A DNA stretch of 64,000 bases. Origin: QZKY01 sp963666295 (GTDB lineage: Bacteria; Pseudomonadota; Gammaproteobacteria; Burkholderiales; Burkholderiaceae_D). Both the position numbers and the translations under genes were made by a program. How positions within the stretch are numbered: the first letter of the stretch is position 1; each line of letters begins with the position of its first letter. Below the pieces are notes generated by a model. That model was not told the origin of the DNA. It saw nothing but the letters and a program-made list of their open reading frames with translations, and did no database searches. The stretch is from positions 930,001 through 994,000 of the forward strand of contig OY762707.1 in the NCBI GenBank assembly GCA_963666295.1, given 5' to 3'. Below are positions 7,931 through 16,666 of the stretch, piece after piece.

Positions 7931-9676
7931 ATGTCTTACGTCGTCCTCGCCCGCAAATACCGCCCGAAAAGCTTTGACACCCTCGTCGGGCAAGAGCATG
8001 TCGTGCGCGCGCTGACGCACGCGCTCCAAACACAACGCCTGCATCACGCCTACCTGCTCACCGGCACGCGCGGCGTCGGCAAAACTACCCTGGCGCGCAT
8101 TCTCGCAAAATCACTGAATTGCGAAACTGGCATCACCGCAAAGCCGTGTGGCGTCTGCAACGCCTGCACCGCCATCGATGCCGACCGCTTCGTGGACTAC
8201 ATTGAACTGGATGCAGCTTCAAACCGCGGCGTCGACGATATGCAGCAATTGCTGGAGCAGGCCGTATACGCCCCATCGAATGCGCGCTTCAAGGTCTACA
8301 TGATCGACGAGGTACACATGCTGACCAATCACGCGTTCAACGCGATGCTCAAGACGCTGGAAGAGCCGCCTGAATACGTGAAGTTCATTCTGGCGACGAC
8401 TGACCCGCAAAAAATCCCGGTCACGGTCTTGTCACGCTGCCTGCAATTCAACCTGAAACAGATGCCACCGCCACAAATCATCAGTCATCTGGAAAATGTA
8501 CTGCAACAGGAAACAGTCGAATTCGAAACCTCGGCCTTGCGCTTGCTGGCGCAAGGTGCGCGCGGATCAATGCGCGATGCGCTGTCACTCACCGACCAGG
8601 CCATTGCCTACGCAGGCGGCAAGGTTACCCAGGAGACGGTGCGGAGCATGCTCGGCACGCTGGATCAGGACTACCTGATCAATCTGCTGAATGCACTGGC
8701 GGAAAAAGACGGCGCCCAACTCATGAACATCGCCGATGAAATGACACAACGCAGCCTGTCATACAGCGCCGCGCTTCAAGACCTTGGCACCCTGCTGCAC
8801 CGCATCGCACTAGCGCAAACCGTACCCAATGCCCTGCCGGACGACTTGCCCGAGCGCGGCGATATCATGCGCCTTGCGCAAACCTTCGACCCGAACGAAG
8901 TGCAGCTTTTTTATCAGATTGCCATTCATGGCCGCAACGACCTCAATCTGGCACCGGACGACTATGCCGGCTTTACCATGACGCTATTGCGCATGCTCGC
9001 TTTCCAGCCAGAGGAAACTGGCGCCAGTACGCCACCTCCGACAACGAAGCCCGCGCCGGCGCCCAGGCACGAACCTGTGATGGCACCCACACTGGCCCGT
9101 AAACAATCGCCTTCACCAGGCAAGGCCGCCCTGCAAGCCGCGCTGGACAAGGCAAAAAGCGGTGCGAACGAAACAGCGGCTGAAAAAAAAAGCCCTGAAC
9201 CCCCGCCAGTCATAACGCCGACGCCGGCAGAAGAAGTAAAACCCGCCGAACCGATACCGGAAAGTCCCGTCGATGCCAAAGCCGAAAAAATTACCTGGGA
9301 CGGTGACTGGCCAACACTTGCCGCCGCCCTTCCATTGCGAGGCGCCGCACAACAGCTTGCCCAGCAAACTGAGTTGATCTCATGGGAACAAGGCAACGCG
9401 GGTGTCCAGATCAGGCTGCGCTCCCCGATCGATATGCTCTGCACGGCTGCCAATGTGGAACGCCTGACCGCCATGCTGACTGCACATTTTGGTATAAAAA
9501 CCAATATCACCACTAAAGTAGGGCAAGTCGAACAGACGGCCAACCAGGTAGCGCTCGATAAACAAGCGGAGCGCCAACGCGAAGCGGAGCAAGTTATCCA
9601 GAACGACCCTTTCATTCAAGCCTTGATGCGTGAATTTGATGCGACGATCGTTCCGGGCTCCATCAAACCCGCGTAA
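7931..9676 (+). CDS. dnaX: DNA polymerase III subunits tau/gamma
   Basis: DnaX is the clamp-loader ATPase; the long form, tau, also binds the polymerase core and DnaB. The Walker A motif GTRGVGKT is at residues 45-52. The zinc-binding cysteines are C64, C73, C76 and C79. Walker B is IDEVHM at 125-130, followed by the SRC finger in VTVLSRCLQF. Domain III ends near residue 360. A proline/alanine-rich linker then leads to a tau-specific C-terminal domain, giving 581 residues. A run of nine A at 9183-9191 in the linker could yield a short gamma form (see the separate entry). ybaB and recR follow in the same operon. Confidence 0.95.
   Translation: MSYVVLARKYRPKSFDTLVGQEHVVRALTHALQTQRLHHAYLLTGTRGVGKTTLARILAKSLNCETGITAKPCGVCNACTAIDADRFVDYIELDAASNRGVDDMQQLLEQAVYAPSNARFKVYMIDEVHMLTNHAFNAMLKTLEEPPEYVKFILATTDPQKIPVTVLSRCLQFNLKQMPPPQIISHLENVLQQETVEFETSALRLLAQGARGSMRDALSLTDQAIAYAGGKVTQETVRSMLGTLDQDYLINLLNALAEKDGAQLMNIADEMTQRSLSYSAALQDLGTLLHRIALAQTVPNALPDDLPERGDIMRLAQTFDPNEVQLFYQIAIHGRNDLNLAPDDYAGFTMTLLRMLAFQPEETGASTPPPTTKPAPAPRHEPVMAPTLARKQSPSPGKAALQAALDKAKSGANETAAEKKSPEPPPVITPTPAEEVKPAEPIPESPVDAKAEKITWDGDWPTLAAALPLRGAAQQLAQQTELISWEQGNAGVQIRLRSPIDMLCTAANVERLTAMLTAHFGIKTNITTKVGQVEQTANQVALDKQAERQREAEQVIQNDPFIQALMREFDATIVPGSIKPA
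9183..9198 (+). promoter_or_regulatory. Probable frameshift/slippage site producing the gamma form of DnaX
   Basis: Nine consecutive A residues cover the codons for E418-K419-K420-S421. A shift of one base back after the two AAA codons would read AAG, CCC, then TGA at 9196-9198. That would end the protein at about 422 residues. This is close to the E. coli gamma subunit (431 residues), which is made by a -1 shift at A-AAA-AAG. Nine A is also like the transcriptional slippage site known in Thermus dnaX. No clear upstream Shine-Dalgarno-like stimulator was seen. Confidence 0.6.
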
Positions 9677-9736
9677 CGGCCACAATTCACCTTACAATCC
9701 CGATTTCACCCATTCACTTGACGGAGAAAATCCAGA

Positions 9737-10060
9737 ATGAAAAACCAACTCGCCGGGCTGATGAAGCAAGCCCAAGCCATGCAGGACAAAATGAATCAGG
9801 CGCAGGAAGAATTGGCAAAAACCATTGTCGAGGGTCAGTCTGGTGCAGGCATGGTCACTGTGCTGATGACCTGCAAATATTACGTTTCACGCGTTTCCAT
9901 TGACCCTGCGCTGATGGGCGATGACAAGGAAATGCTGGAAGACCTGGTCACGGCAGCGATCAACGATGCCGTTCGCAAAGCCGAAGCAACCTCGCAGGAA
10001 AAAATGGCAAGCCTGACCGCCGGACTGTCCATGCCTCCCGGCTTCCAGATGCCATTCTAA
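9737..10060 (+). CDS. ybaB: YbaB/EbfC family nucleoid-associated protein
   Basis: YbaB proteins are small dimeric DNA-binding proteins usually encoded between dnaX and recR, as here. The 107-residue product begins with the family's LAGLMKQAQAMQDKMNQAQEEL helix. It contains the conserved V-E-G-x-S/A-G-x-G-x-V pattern (VEGQSGAGMVTV) and ends with a proline- and phenylalanine-rich GLSMPPGFQMPF. A GGAGAA ribosome-binding site lies just upstream. It may associate with the nucleoid or assist replication/repair; its precise role is not settled. Confidence 0.93.
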   Translation: MKNQLAGLMKQAQAMQDKMNQAQEELAKTIVEGQSGAGMVTVLMTCKYYVSRVSIDPALMGDDKEMLEDLVTAAINDAVRKAEATSQEKMASLTAGLSMPPGFQMPF

Positions 10061-10078
10061 TTTTCAGGCAGCCGCATT

Positions 10079-10675
10079 GTGAAAACACCTTCCAGTCTGG
10101 CGCGATTAACGGAAGCGTTGCGCATCCAACCCGGCATCGGACCAAAGTCGGCGCAGCGCATTGCGTATCACTTGCTTCAATATGACCGCACCGGCGCAAT
10201 GCAACTCGGCGAGGCACTTTGCCAGGCTGCCGAAAAAATCCGGCACTGCACCAGATGCAACACCTTTACAGAGGATGAAATTTGTCCGATGTGTCTGGAT
10301 GAACGGCGCGACGCCACCCTGTTGTGCGTCACTGAAACGCCCGCCGATCAATTGATGATTGAACAAACACTCACCTTCAAGGGCCTGTATTTCGTACTCA
10401 TGGGTAGTCTGTCACCGCTCGATGGCATCGGCCCCAAGGAAATCCATCTGGAGAAATTGATCTCACGCGCCACGGACGGCGCTGTCAGCGAAGTCATTTT
10501 GGCAACCAATTTCACTAATGAAGGCGAAGCCACCGCGCACTACATCAGCGAAATGCTCAAGGCGCGCGGATTGAAGGTCAGCCGCCTGGCACGTGGCGTT
10601 CCCGTGGGTGCCGAACTGGAATATGTGGATGCCGGCACGATTGCAAGAGCGATGCATGATCGCCGTTCAACTTGA
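10079..10675 (+). CDS. recR: Recombination mediator protein RecR
   Basis: RecR acts with RecF/RecO to load RecA on gapped DNA. The 198-residue protein has the N-terminal helix-hairpin-helix (IQPGIGPKSAQRIAYHLL) and the zinc finger CTRCNTFTEDEICPMC. The Toprim domain starts at LLCVTETPADQL and the C terminus has GVPVGAELEYVDAGTI, all typical. The start is GTG at 10079, 18 bases after ybaB. The stop codon directly abuts the end of dciA on the other strand, with no intergenic bases. Confidence 0.94.
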   Translation: MKTPSSLARLTEALRIQPGIGPKSAQRIAYHLLQYDRTGAMQLGEALCQAAEKIRHCTRCNTFTEDEICPMCLDERRDATLLCVTETPADQLMIEQTLTFKGLYFVLMGSLSPLDGIGPKEIHLEKLISRATDGAVSEVILATNFTNEGEATAHYISEMLKARGLKVSRLARGVPVGAELEYVDAGTIARAMHDRRST

Positions 10676-11152
10676 TTAAGCATGCCGTTTGAGCATCCGC
10701 TGCAGCGCCTCTTCCAGAGCTGCATTTTGCGACGTTTTTTCCAGCGACCCCACCAGTTCTGACAACGCCGCCTTGGCCGGTTGCGGCAAAGGCGGCTTAT
10801 TAGCGACGTATTTGGACGCTGGCTTTTGCTGCATCTGCACCTTCAAGCGCACCTTCTCAACCTGCCAGCCACGCTGCTGCAATGCCTCCTGCAATTTCGG
10901 CACCTGCTGCTTCAGGCGCGTCACCAGCGCCGCATTGGGCACAGACAATATCAATTGCCCCGACTCGTAACGCTGAACCTCGCAAACCTCAAACACCTTA
11001 GGCAGGATAGTCGTACAATCCTTGCGCAACTCGGTCAGCCGCATTGCGTTCGGCATCAGGCGCGCCATCTTTTCATCCGCGCGCAAGGCCTCGACCGCGT
11101 TTTCTGCCGCACGGCTGTTTGCAAAAATGGGGGTGCGAAATTCATAATTCAT
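10676..11152 (-). CDS. dciA: DUF721/DciA-type DnaB helicase loader
   Basis: The product contains a DUF721 domain, the family now known as DciA, which helps load replicative helicase DnaB in bacteria lacking DnaC/DnaI. Visible features are an N-terminal helical segment, then LILSVPNAALVTRLKQQVPKLQEALQQ (the core DUF721 beta-helix unit), and a positively charged, flexible C-terminal tail. The 158-residue length is typical. It is convergent with recR and divergent from secA, a position also seen in other proteobacteria. Assignment rests on motif recall and context. Confidence 0.75.
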   Translation of the reverse strand: MNYEFRTPIFANSRAAENAVEALRADEKMARLMPNAMRLTELRKDCTTILPKVFEVCEVQRYESGQLILSVPNAALVTRLKQQVPKLQEALQQRGWQVEKVRLKVQMQQKPASKYVANKPPLPQPAKAALSELVGSLEKTSQNAALEEALQRMLKRHA

Positions 11153-11511
11153 GTTCAGAGCTTATACCATACGCTTGCTTGACTCAGGCCGACTAATCGG
11201 TGTCCCTATTATGCCAAGAACAAAAATCACGGGATTGCTTGCTGTGCGTGCTGCGCTCTACGACCCGGTGATGGGATGACAGAAAGCGAGCGCCCTCATC
11301 CCACGCCACTCACTTTCTGCCTCCAGGTGTAATAGCCGTGTCACGGCAATCCTGCATGATAGAATGCTTGTTGGCGAAACGCTGAATGTACTTCAGCGTT
11401 TCCATGAAAGTTTAAGCGTTTATTTACATTCCCGGCCTTGCACTGAGGGATTTAGGCACCACTCTCTAGTACAAGCCCGTTTTATCACCTGCGAAACTCA
11501 CACATTCACGT
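11153..11511. promoter_or_regulatory. dciA-secA divergent intergenic region with two hairpins
   Basis: This 359-base gap holds no gene. Two strong dyads are visible. At about 11279-11322, CAGAAAG and GAG pair with CTC and CTTTCTG. At 11376-11402, a perfect 11-bp stem (GAAACGCTGAA with TTCAGCGTTTC, loop TGTAC) lies 110 bases before secA. No T-run follows the second hairpin, so it is not an obvious terminator. It could shape the secA leader mRNA. No SecM-like leader peptide could be recognised. Confidence 0.4.
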
Positions 11512-14277
11512 ATGTCATTCCTGACCAAGCTCTTCGGTAGCCGCAATCAACGACTACTCAAGCAATACGGCAACACCGTCCGCACCATCAATGCGCTGGA
11601 ACCTAAATTCGAAAAAATGTCCGACGAGGACTTGAAGGCCATGACGCCAGCCTTCAAGGAGCGCCTGGCAAACGGCGAAAGCCTCGACCACCTGTTGCCG
11701 GAAGCCTTCGCGGTGTGCCGTGAGGCCAGCAAACGCGTTCTGAAAATGCGCCCCTTTGATGTCCAGTTGATCGGTGGCATCACGCTGCATCAAGGCAAGA
11801 TTTCCGAGATGGGCACCGGAGAAGGCAAGACGCTAGTCGCCACGCTACCTGCCTATTTAAATGCTCTGACGGGCAAGGGCGTACACGTCATTACCGTGAA
11901 CGATTATCTGGCAAAACGCGACTCGGAGTGGATGGGACAGCTTTACGGCTGGCTTGGCCTGACGACAGGCGTCAATCTGACGCAAATGGAGCATGATGAA
12001 AAGCAGGCGGCCTATGCGGCTGACATCACTTATGGCACCAACAACGAATTCGGCTTCGATTACCTGCGCGATAACATGGTGTATGAGCTTGAAGAGCGAA
12101 CACAACGCGGCCTAAACTATGCGATTGTCGACGAGGTCGACTCCATTCTGATTGACGAAGCCCGAACGCCGCTGATCATTTCCGGTCAGGCTGAGGACAA
12201 CACCGATCTGTATCACAAAATGATGCAGGTGCCAGCGATGCTCACCGAGCAGATTGGCGAAGAAACGCCGGACGGCAAAGGCAAGATTGAAGTGCCGGGC
12301 GACTACACCAAGGATGAAAAAACGCATCAGGTCTTGCTAACCGAAGCCGGCTTCGAGAAAGCCGAGCAGATCCTCACTGAAATTGGTCTGCTGCCGGAGG
12401 GTGCCTCTCTTTATGACGCGACCAATATCAGCCTGATCCACCACCTGTATGCCGCCCTGCGCGCCAACACCTTGTTTCACAAGAATCAGCATTATGTCGT
12501 GCAAGACAACGAAGTTGTCATCGTGGATGAGTTCACCGGACGCCTGATGACGGGACGCCGCTGGTCGGACGGCCTGCATCAAGCCATTGAAGCCAAGGAA
12601 GGCGTCAAGATCCAGAACGAAAACCAGACGTTGGCGTCAATCACTTTTCAGAACTATTTCCGCATGTACGAAAAACTGTCTGGCATGACCGGTACAGCGG
12701 ATACCGAGGCCTACGAATTCCAGGAAATCTACGGGCTGGAAACGGTGGTTATTCCGCACAACCGCCCCAACCAGCGCGGTGACCGGCAAGATCAGGTTTA
12801 CAAGACAGATCAGGAAAAATACAACGCGATCATTGCCGACATTCGGGATTGCTATGAGCGCGGCCAACCGGTGCTGGTTGGCACAACTTCGATTGAAAAC
12901 TCCGAACTGTTGTCCGAACTGCTGACAAAGGCCGACCTGCCGCACAACGTCCTGAACGCGAAACAGCACGCGCGCGAAGCGGAAATCGTGGCGCAAGCTG
13001 GCCGGCCGAAAATGATCACCATCGCGACCAATATGGCCGGGCGCGGCACGGATATCGTGCTCGGCGGCAATGTCGAGAAGCAAATCCAGTTCATCAATGC
13101 CGACGACAAGCTCAGCGACGCTGAAAAACAGGAAAAAGCGCAACAACTGCGTGACGAATGGCAATCCCTGCATGACCATGTCGTTTCCGCTGGTGGCTTG
13201 CACATTGTTGGCACGGAACGTCATGAATCCCGCCGGATCGACAACCAGCTGCGAGGCCGTAGCGGCCGTCAGGGTGATCCGGGATCATCCCGTTTCTACA
13301 TGTCACTGGAAGATTCCCTGCTGCGCATCTTTGCTGGCGACCGCATCCGCGCAATCATGGACAAGCTCAAAATGCCGGAAGGCGAACCCATTGAAGCGCG
13401 CATGGTCACGCGTTCGATCGAATCCGCGCAGCGCAAGGTCGAATCGCACAACTTTGATATCCGCAAGCAATTGCTGGAATATGACGATGTCTCTAACGAG
13501 CAGCGACACGTCATTTACGACCAACGCAATGAACTGCTGGAATCCGAAGACATTTCAGAATTAATGGATTCCCTGCGCCGTGGCGTCTTTACGGATCTCT
13601 TTCGCATGTACATTCCGGAAGGTTCCGTGGAAGATCAGTGGGATGTCCCCGCGCTCGAAGCGGAGCTGGCTGGTGAATGGCGACTCCATGTGCCACTAAA
13701 AGAAATGCTGGAAAAAGATGACCGCCTGACTGATGACGACCTGCTAGAACGTGTCCTGCAGACCGCAGAAGAAGTCTACCAGGGCAAGGTTGAACTGGTC
13801 GGCAAGGAAGCCTTCCAGAGTTTCGAGCGTAGCGTGATGCTGCAAAGCCTGGACTCGCACTGGCGCGAACATCTGGCAGCGCTCGATCATTTGCGCCAAG
13901 GCATCCACCTGCGCAGCTATGGCCAGAAAAATCCGAAACAGGAGTATAAGCGCGAGGCCTTTGACCTGCTAGGTCAGATGCTGGAATCCATCAAGCATGA
14001 AGTCACGCAAATCATCATGCTGGTGCGCGTCCAGTCTCGGGAAGAAGTCGAGGCTGCCGAAGCGAAAATGGCGCAATCGGCCATTACCAATATCCATTAT
14101 CAGCACGCTGAACTGGATCCGGATGCATCGCCGGAAGATTTGTTCAACCCGAACGCCGGCGATGAGGAAGCCAAGCAGCAACCTTTTGTTAACGCAGAAC
14201 GCAAGGTTGGCCGTAATGAACCTTGCCCCTGCGGGAGCGGCAAAAAATTCAAGCAATGTCACGGCAAGTTGAAATAA
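11512..14277 (+). CDS. secA: Preprotein translocase ATPase SecA
   Basis: SecA drives post-translational export through SecYEG by ATP hydrolysis. It partners with SecB, also encoded here at 42.3 kb. The 921-residue protein contains Walker A in GEGKTLVATLPAYLNALTGK and Walker B in IVDEVDSILIDEARTPLIIS. It also has the pre-protein binding region, the helicase motif MAGRGTDIVLGGN, and QLRGRSGRQGDPGSSRFY. It ends with the zinc-binding SecB-interaction tail NEPCPCGSGKKFKQCHGKLK (C-x-C ... C-H). Length and motifs are all standard. A terminator follows at 14288. Confidence 0.97.
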   Translation: MSFLTKLFGSRNQRLLKQYGNTVRTINALEPKFEKMSDEDLKAMTPAFKERLANGESLDHLLPEAFAVCREASKRVLKMRPFDVQLIGGITLHQGKISEMGTGEGKTLVATLPAYLNALTGKGVHVITVNDYLAKRDSEWMGQLYGWLGLTTGVNLTQMEHDEKQAAYAADITYGTNNEFGFDYLRDNMVYELEERTQRGLNYAIVDEVDSILIDEARTPLIISGQAEDNTDLYHKMMQVPAMLTEQIGEETPDGKGKIEVPGDYTKDEKTHQVLLTEAGFEKAEQILTEIGLLPEGASLYDATNISLIHHLYAALRANTLFHKNQHYVVQDNEVVIVDEFTGRLMTGRRWSDGLHQAIEAKEGVKIQNENQTLASITFQNYFRMYEKLSGMTGTADTEAYEFQEIYGLETVVIPHNRPNQRGDRQDQVYKTDQEKYNAIIADIRDCYERGQPVLVGTTSIENSELLSELLTKADLPHNVLNAKQHAREAEIVAQAGRPKMITIATNMAGRGTDIVLGGNVEKQIQFINADDKLSDAEKQEKAQQLRDEWQSLHDHVVSAGGLHIVGTERHESRRIDNQLRGRSGRQGDPGSSRFYMSLEDSLLRIFAGDRIRAIMDKLKMPEGEPIEARMVTRSIESAQRKVESHNFDIRKQLLEYDDVSNEQRHVIYDQRNELLESEDISELMDSLRRGVFTDLFRMYIPEGSVEDQWDVPALEAELAGEWRLHVPLKEMLEKDDRLTDDDLLERVLQTAEEVYQGKVELVGKEAFQSFERSVMLQSLDSHWREHLAALDHLRQGIHLRSYGQKNPKQEYKREAFDLLGQMLESIKHEVTQIIMLVRVQSREEVEAAEAKMAQSAITNIHYQHAELDPDASPEDLFNPNAGDEEAKQQPFVNAERKVGRNEPCPCGSGKKFKQCHGKLK

Positions 14278-14287
14278 AACAACGCTT

Positions 14288-14322
14288 TAAAGAAAGGGCA
14301 GATATTCCACCCTTTCTTTTTT
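14288..14322 (+). terminator. Rho-independent terminator of secA
   Basis: The arms AAAGAAAGGG and CCCTTTCTTT pair around an 11-base loop and end in a T-run, 11 bases past the secA stop. Confidence 0.85.
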
Positions 14323-14381
14323 GGTGAAACGATTACAATGTTGGGCGTGTTATTAAAGTTAATTTTTTATAAAATCAAAGA

Positions 14382-15629
14382 ATGGCTGTCAATCTTCCTC
14401 TTCTTTCTGCGTCAGAGATCAATCCGATTGCAGGTGTTGAACTCGGCATTGCCGAAGCCAATATCCGTACGCCTGGTCGCAAGGATTTGCTGGTTATCAA
14501 ATTGCCGTTTACCGCGACAGTGGCAGGCGTATTCACCCAGAACCGCTTCAGTGCAGCACCAGTGCAAATTTGCAAGGCACATCTTAAAAGCGTGCACGAA
14601 ACCCGATTGCCTATTCGCGCGCTGGTCGTCAACACGGGCAATGCAAATGCCGGCACAGGCGATCAGGGGCTGATTGATGCCAACGAAACCTGCGCCGTCC
14701 TGGCAGACTTGCTGGAGTGCGCACCATCACAAATATTGCCTTTTTCAACCGGCGTCATTTTGGAGCCGCTTCCGGTAGGCCGCATCCTGTCGGCACTGCC
14801 CACCGCTGTCGCAGACCTGAAAGAAGAAAATTGGCTGAACGCGGCAGAAGCGATTCTGACCACCGACACACAGCCCAAGATTTCATCCCGCGTGACTTCA
14901 ATTCGCGGCAAAAAAGTCAGAATCACCGGCATCAGCAAGGGCTCCGGCATGATAAAACCCAACATGGCAACCATGCTGGGTTTCATTGCCATAGATGCAA
15001 ACGTCCCTCAGCCAGCACTTGAGCATTTGGCACTTGAAGCCGCTAACAAATCCTTTAATTGCATCACAGTTGATGGCGACACCTCCACCAATGATTCGTT
15101 CATACTCATGGCAAACGGTATGTCGAATCTGAGTATCTCATCTGAAAAAACCGTTGAAACCGAAGAGTTTGCAGCGCTCTCGGAATCTGTCATTGAAGTC
15201 GCCCAGGAACTTGCGCAAATGATTGTGCGCGATGGCGAAGGTGCCACCAAATTCATCACCATCCATGTTGAACAAGGCAAAAGTCTTGAAGAGTGCCGTC
15301 AGGTTGCTTACGCGATTGCGCAGTCTCCTCTGGTAAAAACCGCCTTTTACGCCTCAGATCCAAACCTGGGTCGCATTCTGGCTGCTATCGGTTATGCTGG
15401 CATTGATGACCTTGACACCAGGCAGCTGAATTTGTATCTCAATGACGTGCAGGTTGCCAGACAAGGACAACGCGACCCGAACTACCGCGAAGAAGACGGA
15501 CAACGGGTAATGGACCAGAGTGAGATCACGGTGCGCGTCACGCTTGGCAGAGGAGAGGAATCCGCAACAATCTGGACATGCGACCTCTCGCACGACTACG
15601 TCACCATCAACGCAGATTACCGATCGTAG
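14382..15629 (+). CDS. argJ: Bifunctional glutamate N-acetyltransferase/ornithine acetyltransferase
   Basis: ArgJ transfers the acetyl group from N-acetylornithine to glutamate, recycling it in arginine synthesis; some members also use acetyl-CoA. The precursor self-cleaves into two chains. The cleavage motif KPNMATMLGF is visible, with the nucleophile Thr at residue 197. Other family stretches are VVNTGNANAGTG, the FSTGVI oxyanion region and TVDGDTSTNDS. The length of 415 is normal. Whether it is mono- or bifunctional cannot be told from sequence. The DUF815 gene begins 47 bases later. Confidence 0.95.
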   Translation: MAVNLPLLSASEINPIAGVELGIAEANIRTPGRKDLLVIKLPFTATVAGVFTQNRFSAAPVQICKAHLKSVHETRLPIRALVVNTGNANAGTGDQGLIDANETCAVLADLLECAPSQILPFSTGVILEPLPVGRILSALPTAVADLKEENWLNAAEAILTTDTQPKISSRVTSIRGKKVRITGISKGSGMIKPNMATMLGFIAIDANVPQPALEHLALEAANKSFNCITVDGDTSTNDSFILMANGMSNLSISSEKTVETEEFAALSESVIEVAQELAQMIVRDGEGATKFITIHVEQGKSLEECRQVAYAIAQSPLVKTAFYASDPNLGRILAAIGYAGIDDLDTRQLNLYLNDVQVARQGQRDPNYREEDGQRVMDQSEITVRVTLGRGEESATIWTCDLSHDYVTINADYRS

Positions 15630-15676
15630 CGCCGCGTTTTGCCTTGTGCAAAACGCCTCGCTTTATCAAGACCCGC

Positions 15677-16549
15677 ATGGACTCTCTGGAAAAATTTCTG
15701 GCTCGCGCTGAAAGGCTGATGGTGCGGCTGGAAGCCATCCTTCCACCGTCACACCCTTCTGTGGACTGGCATGCTTCACCTGCCTTTCGCTGGCGCAAGC
15801 GCAGCGGCAAGGAACGTGCGGGTTACCTTCAACCCATCTCCCACCGCTCGGCCGTCCGCTTTGATGACCTGCTCAATGTTGATCGCCAAAAAGAAGTGCT
15901 GGAACAAAACACCCGACAATTCATCACTGGCAGGCCTGCCAACAATGTATTGCTGACCGGTGCGCGCGGCACGGGAAAATCCTCGCTGATCAAGGCCTGC
16001 TTGAATCGTTTTTCGCCGGAAGGCTTACGGCTGATTGAAGTGGATAAATCCGATCTAGCCGACCTGATGGATATTATTGACCTTGTCGCCGAACGACCGG
16101 AGCGTTTCATTATTTTTTGCGATGACTTGTCTTTCGAGGAAGGCGAAACAGGCTACAAAGCGCTCAAAGTAGCGCTGGACGGCAGCGTTGCCACCACCTC
16201 AAACAACGTGCTGGTCTATGCCACATCAAACCGGCGACACTTGCTGCCGGAGCGCCTTGCAGATAACCGAAGCTATACACGCAATGAAAATGGCGACCTC
16301 CACCCCGGCGAAACAGTGGAAGAAAAAACCGCCCTTTCCGAGCGCTTCGGCATCTGGCTCTCTTTTTACCCCTTCAACCAGGACGAATATCTGCTTGCCG
16401 TTTCTCACTGGTTGCGCGCCTTCGGGTGCCCGCCCGAAAAAATCCGGCCTGCACACCCCGAGGCCTTGCGCTGGGCTTTGCAGCGTGGATCGCGTTCAGG
16501 GCGGATTGCCTGGCAATTCGCCAAGGATCATGTGGGCAAATCACAATAA
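15677..16549 (+). CDS. DUF815-family AAA-like ATP-binding protein
   Basis: This is a P-loop ATPase of the DUF815 family, whose cellular role is not established. The Walker A motif is GARGTGKSS near residue 97. An acidic Walker B-like stretch FIIFCDDLSF follows, and an Arg/Asn-rich sensor region is in VYATSNRRHLLPE. The frame is open upstream into argJ, but the ATG at 15677 (MDSLEKFLARAERL) gives the normal 290-residue length. Neighbouring argJ is a common partner in betaproteobacteria. The mutT gene often found next is absent here. Confidence 0.85.
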   Translation: MDSLEKFLARAERLMVRLEAILPPSHPSVDWHASPAFRWRKRSGKERAGYLQPISHRSAVRFDDLLNVDRQKEVLEQNTRQFITGRPANNVLLTGARGTGKSSLIKACLNRFSPEGLRLIEVDKSDLADLMDIIDLVAERPERFIIFCDDLSFEEGETGYKALKVALDGSVATTSNNVLVYATSNRRHLLPERLADNRSYTRNENGDLHPGETVEEKTALSERFGIWLSFYPFNQDEYLLAVSHWLRAFGCPPEKIRPAHPEALRWALQRGSRSGRIAWQFAKDHVGKSQ

Positions 16550-16626
16550 TGTCAGCAATCAAACTGCATAAATTATTGCGTAAGCGCAAGACCGTTTATG
16601 CAGGCACGCGTAAAGTTAAGCGGTAA
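16549..16626 (+). CDS. Possible tiny basic peptide, 25 aa
   Basis: An ATG overlapping the DUF815 stop by one base (TAATG) opens a 25-residue frame beginning MSAIKLHKLLRKRKTVYAG. Ten residues are Lys or Arg. It has no independent ribosome-binding site, so translation would rely on coupling to the upstream gene. No family is recognised. It could equally be a chance frame or a remnant of a lost downstream gene. Confidence 0.25.
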   Translation: MSAIKLHKLLRKRKTVYAGTRKVKR

Positions 16627-16666
16627 GAATGCAAAAGTTACAAACGCACCTTAACTGGAATTTGCC

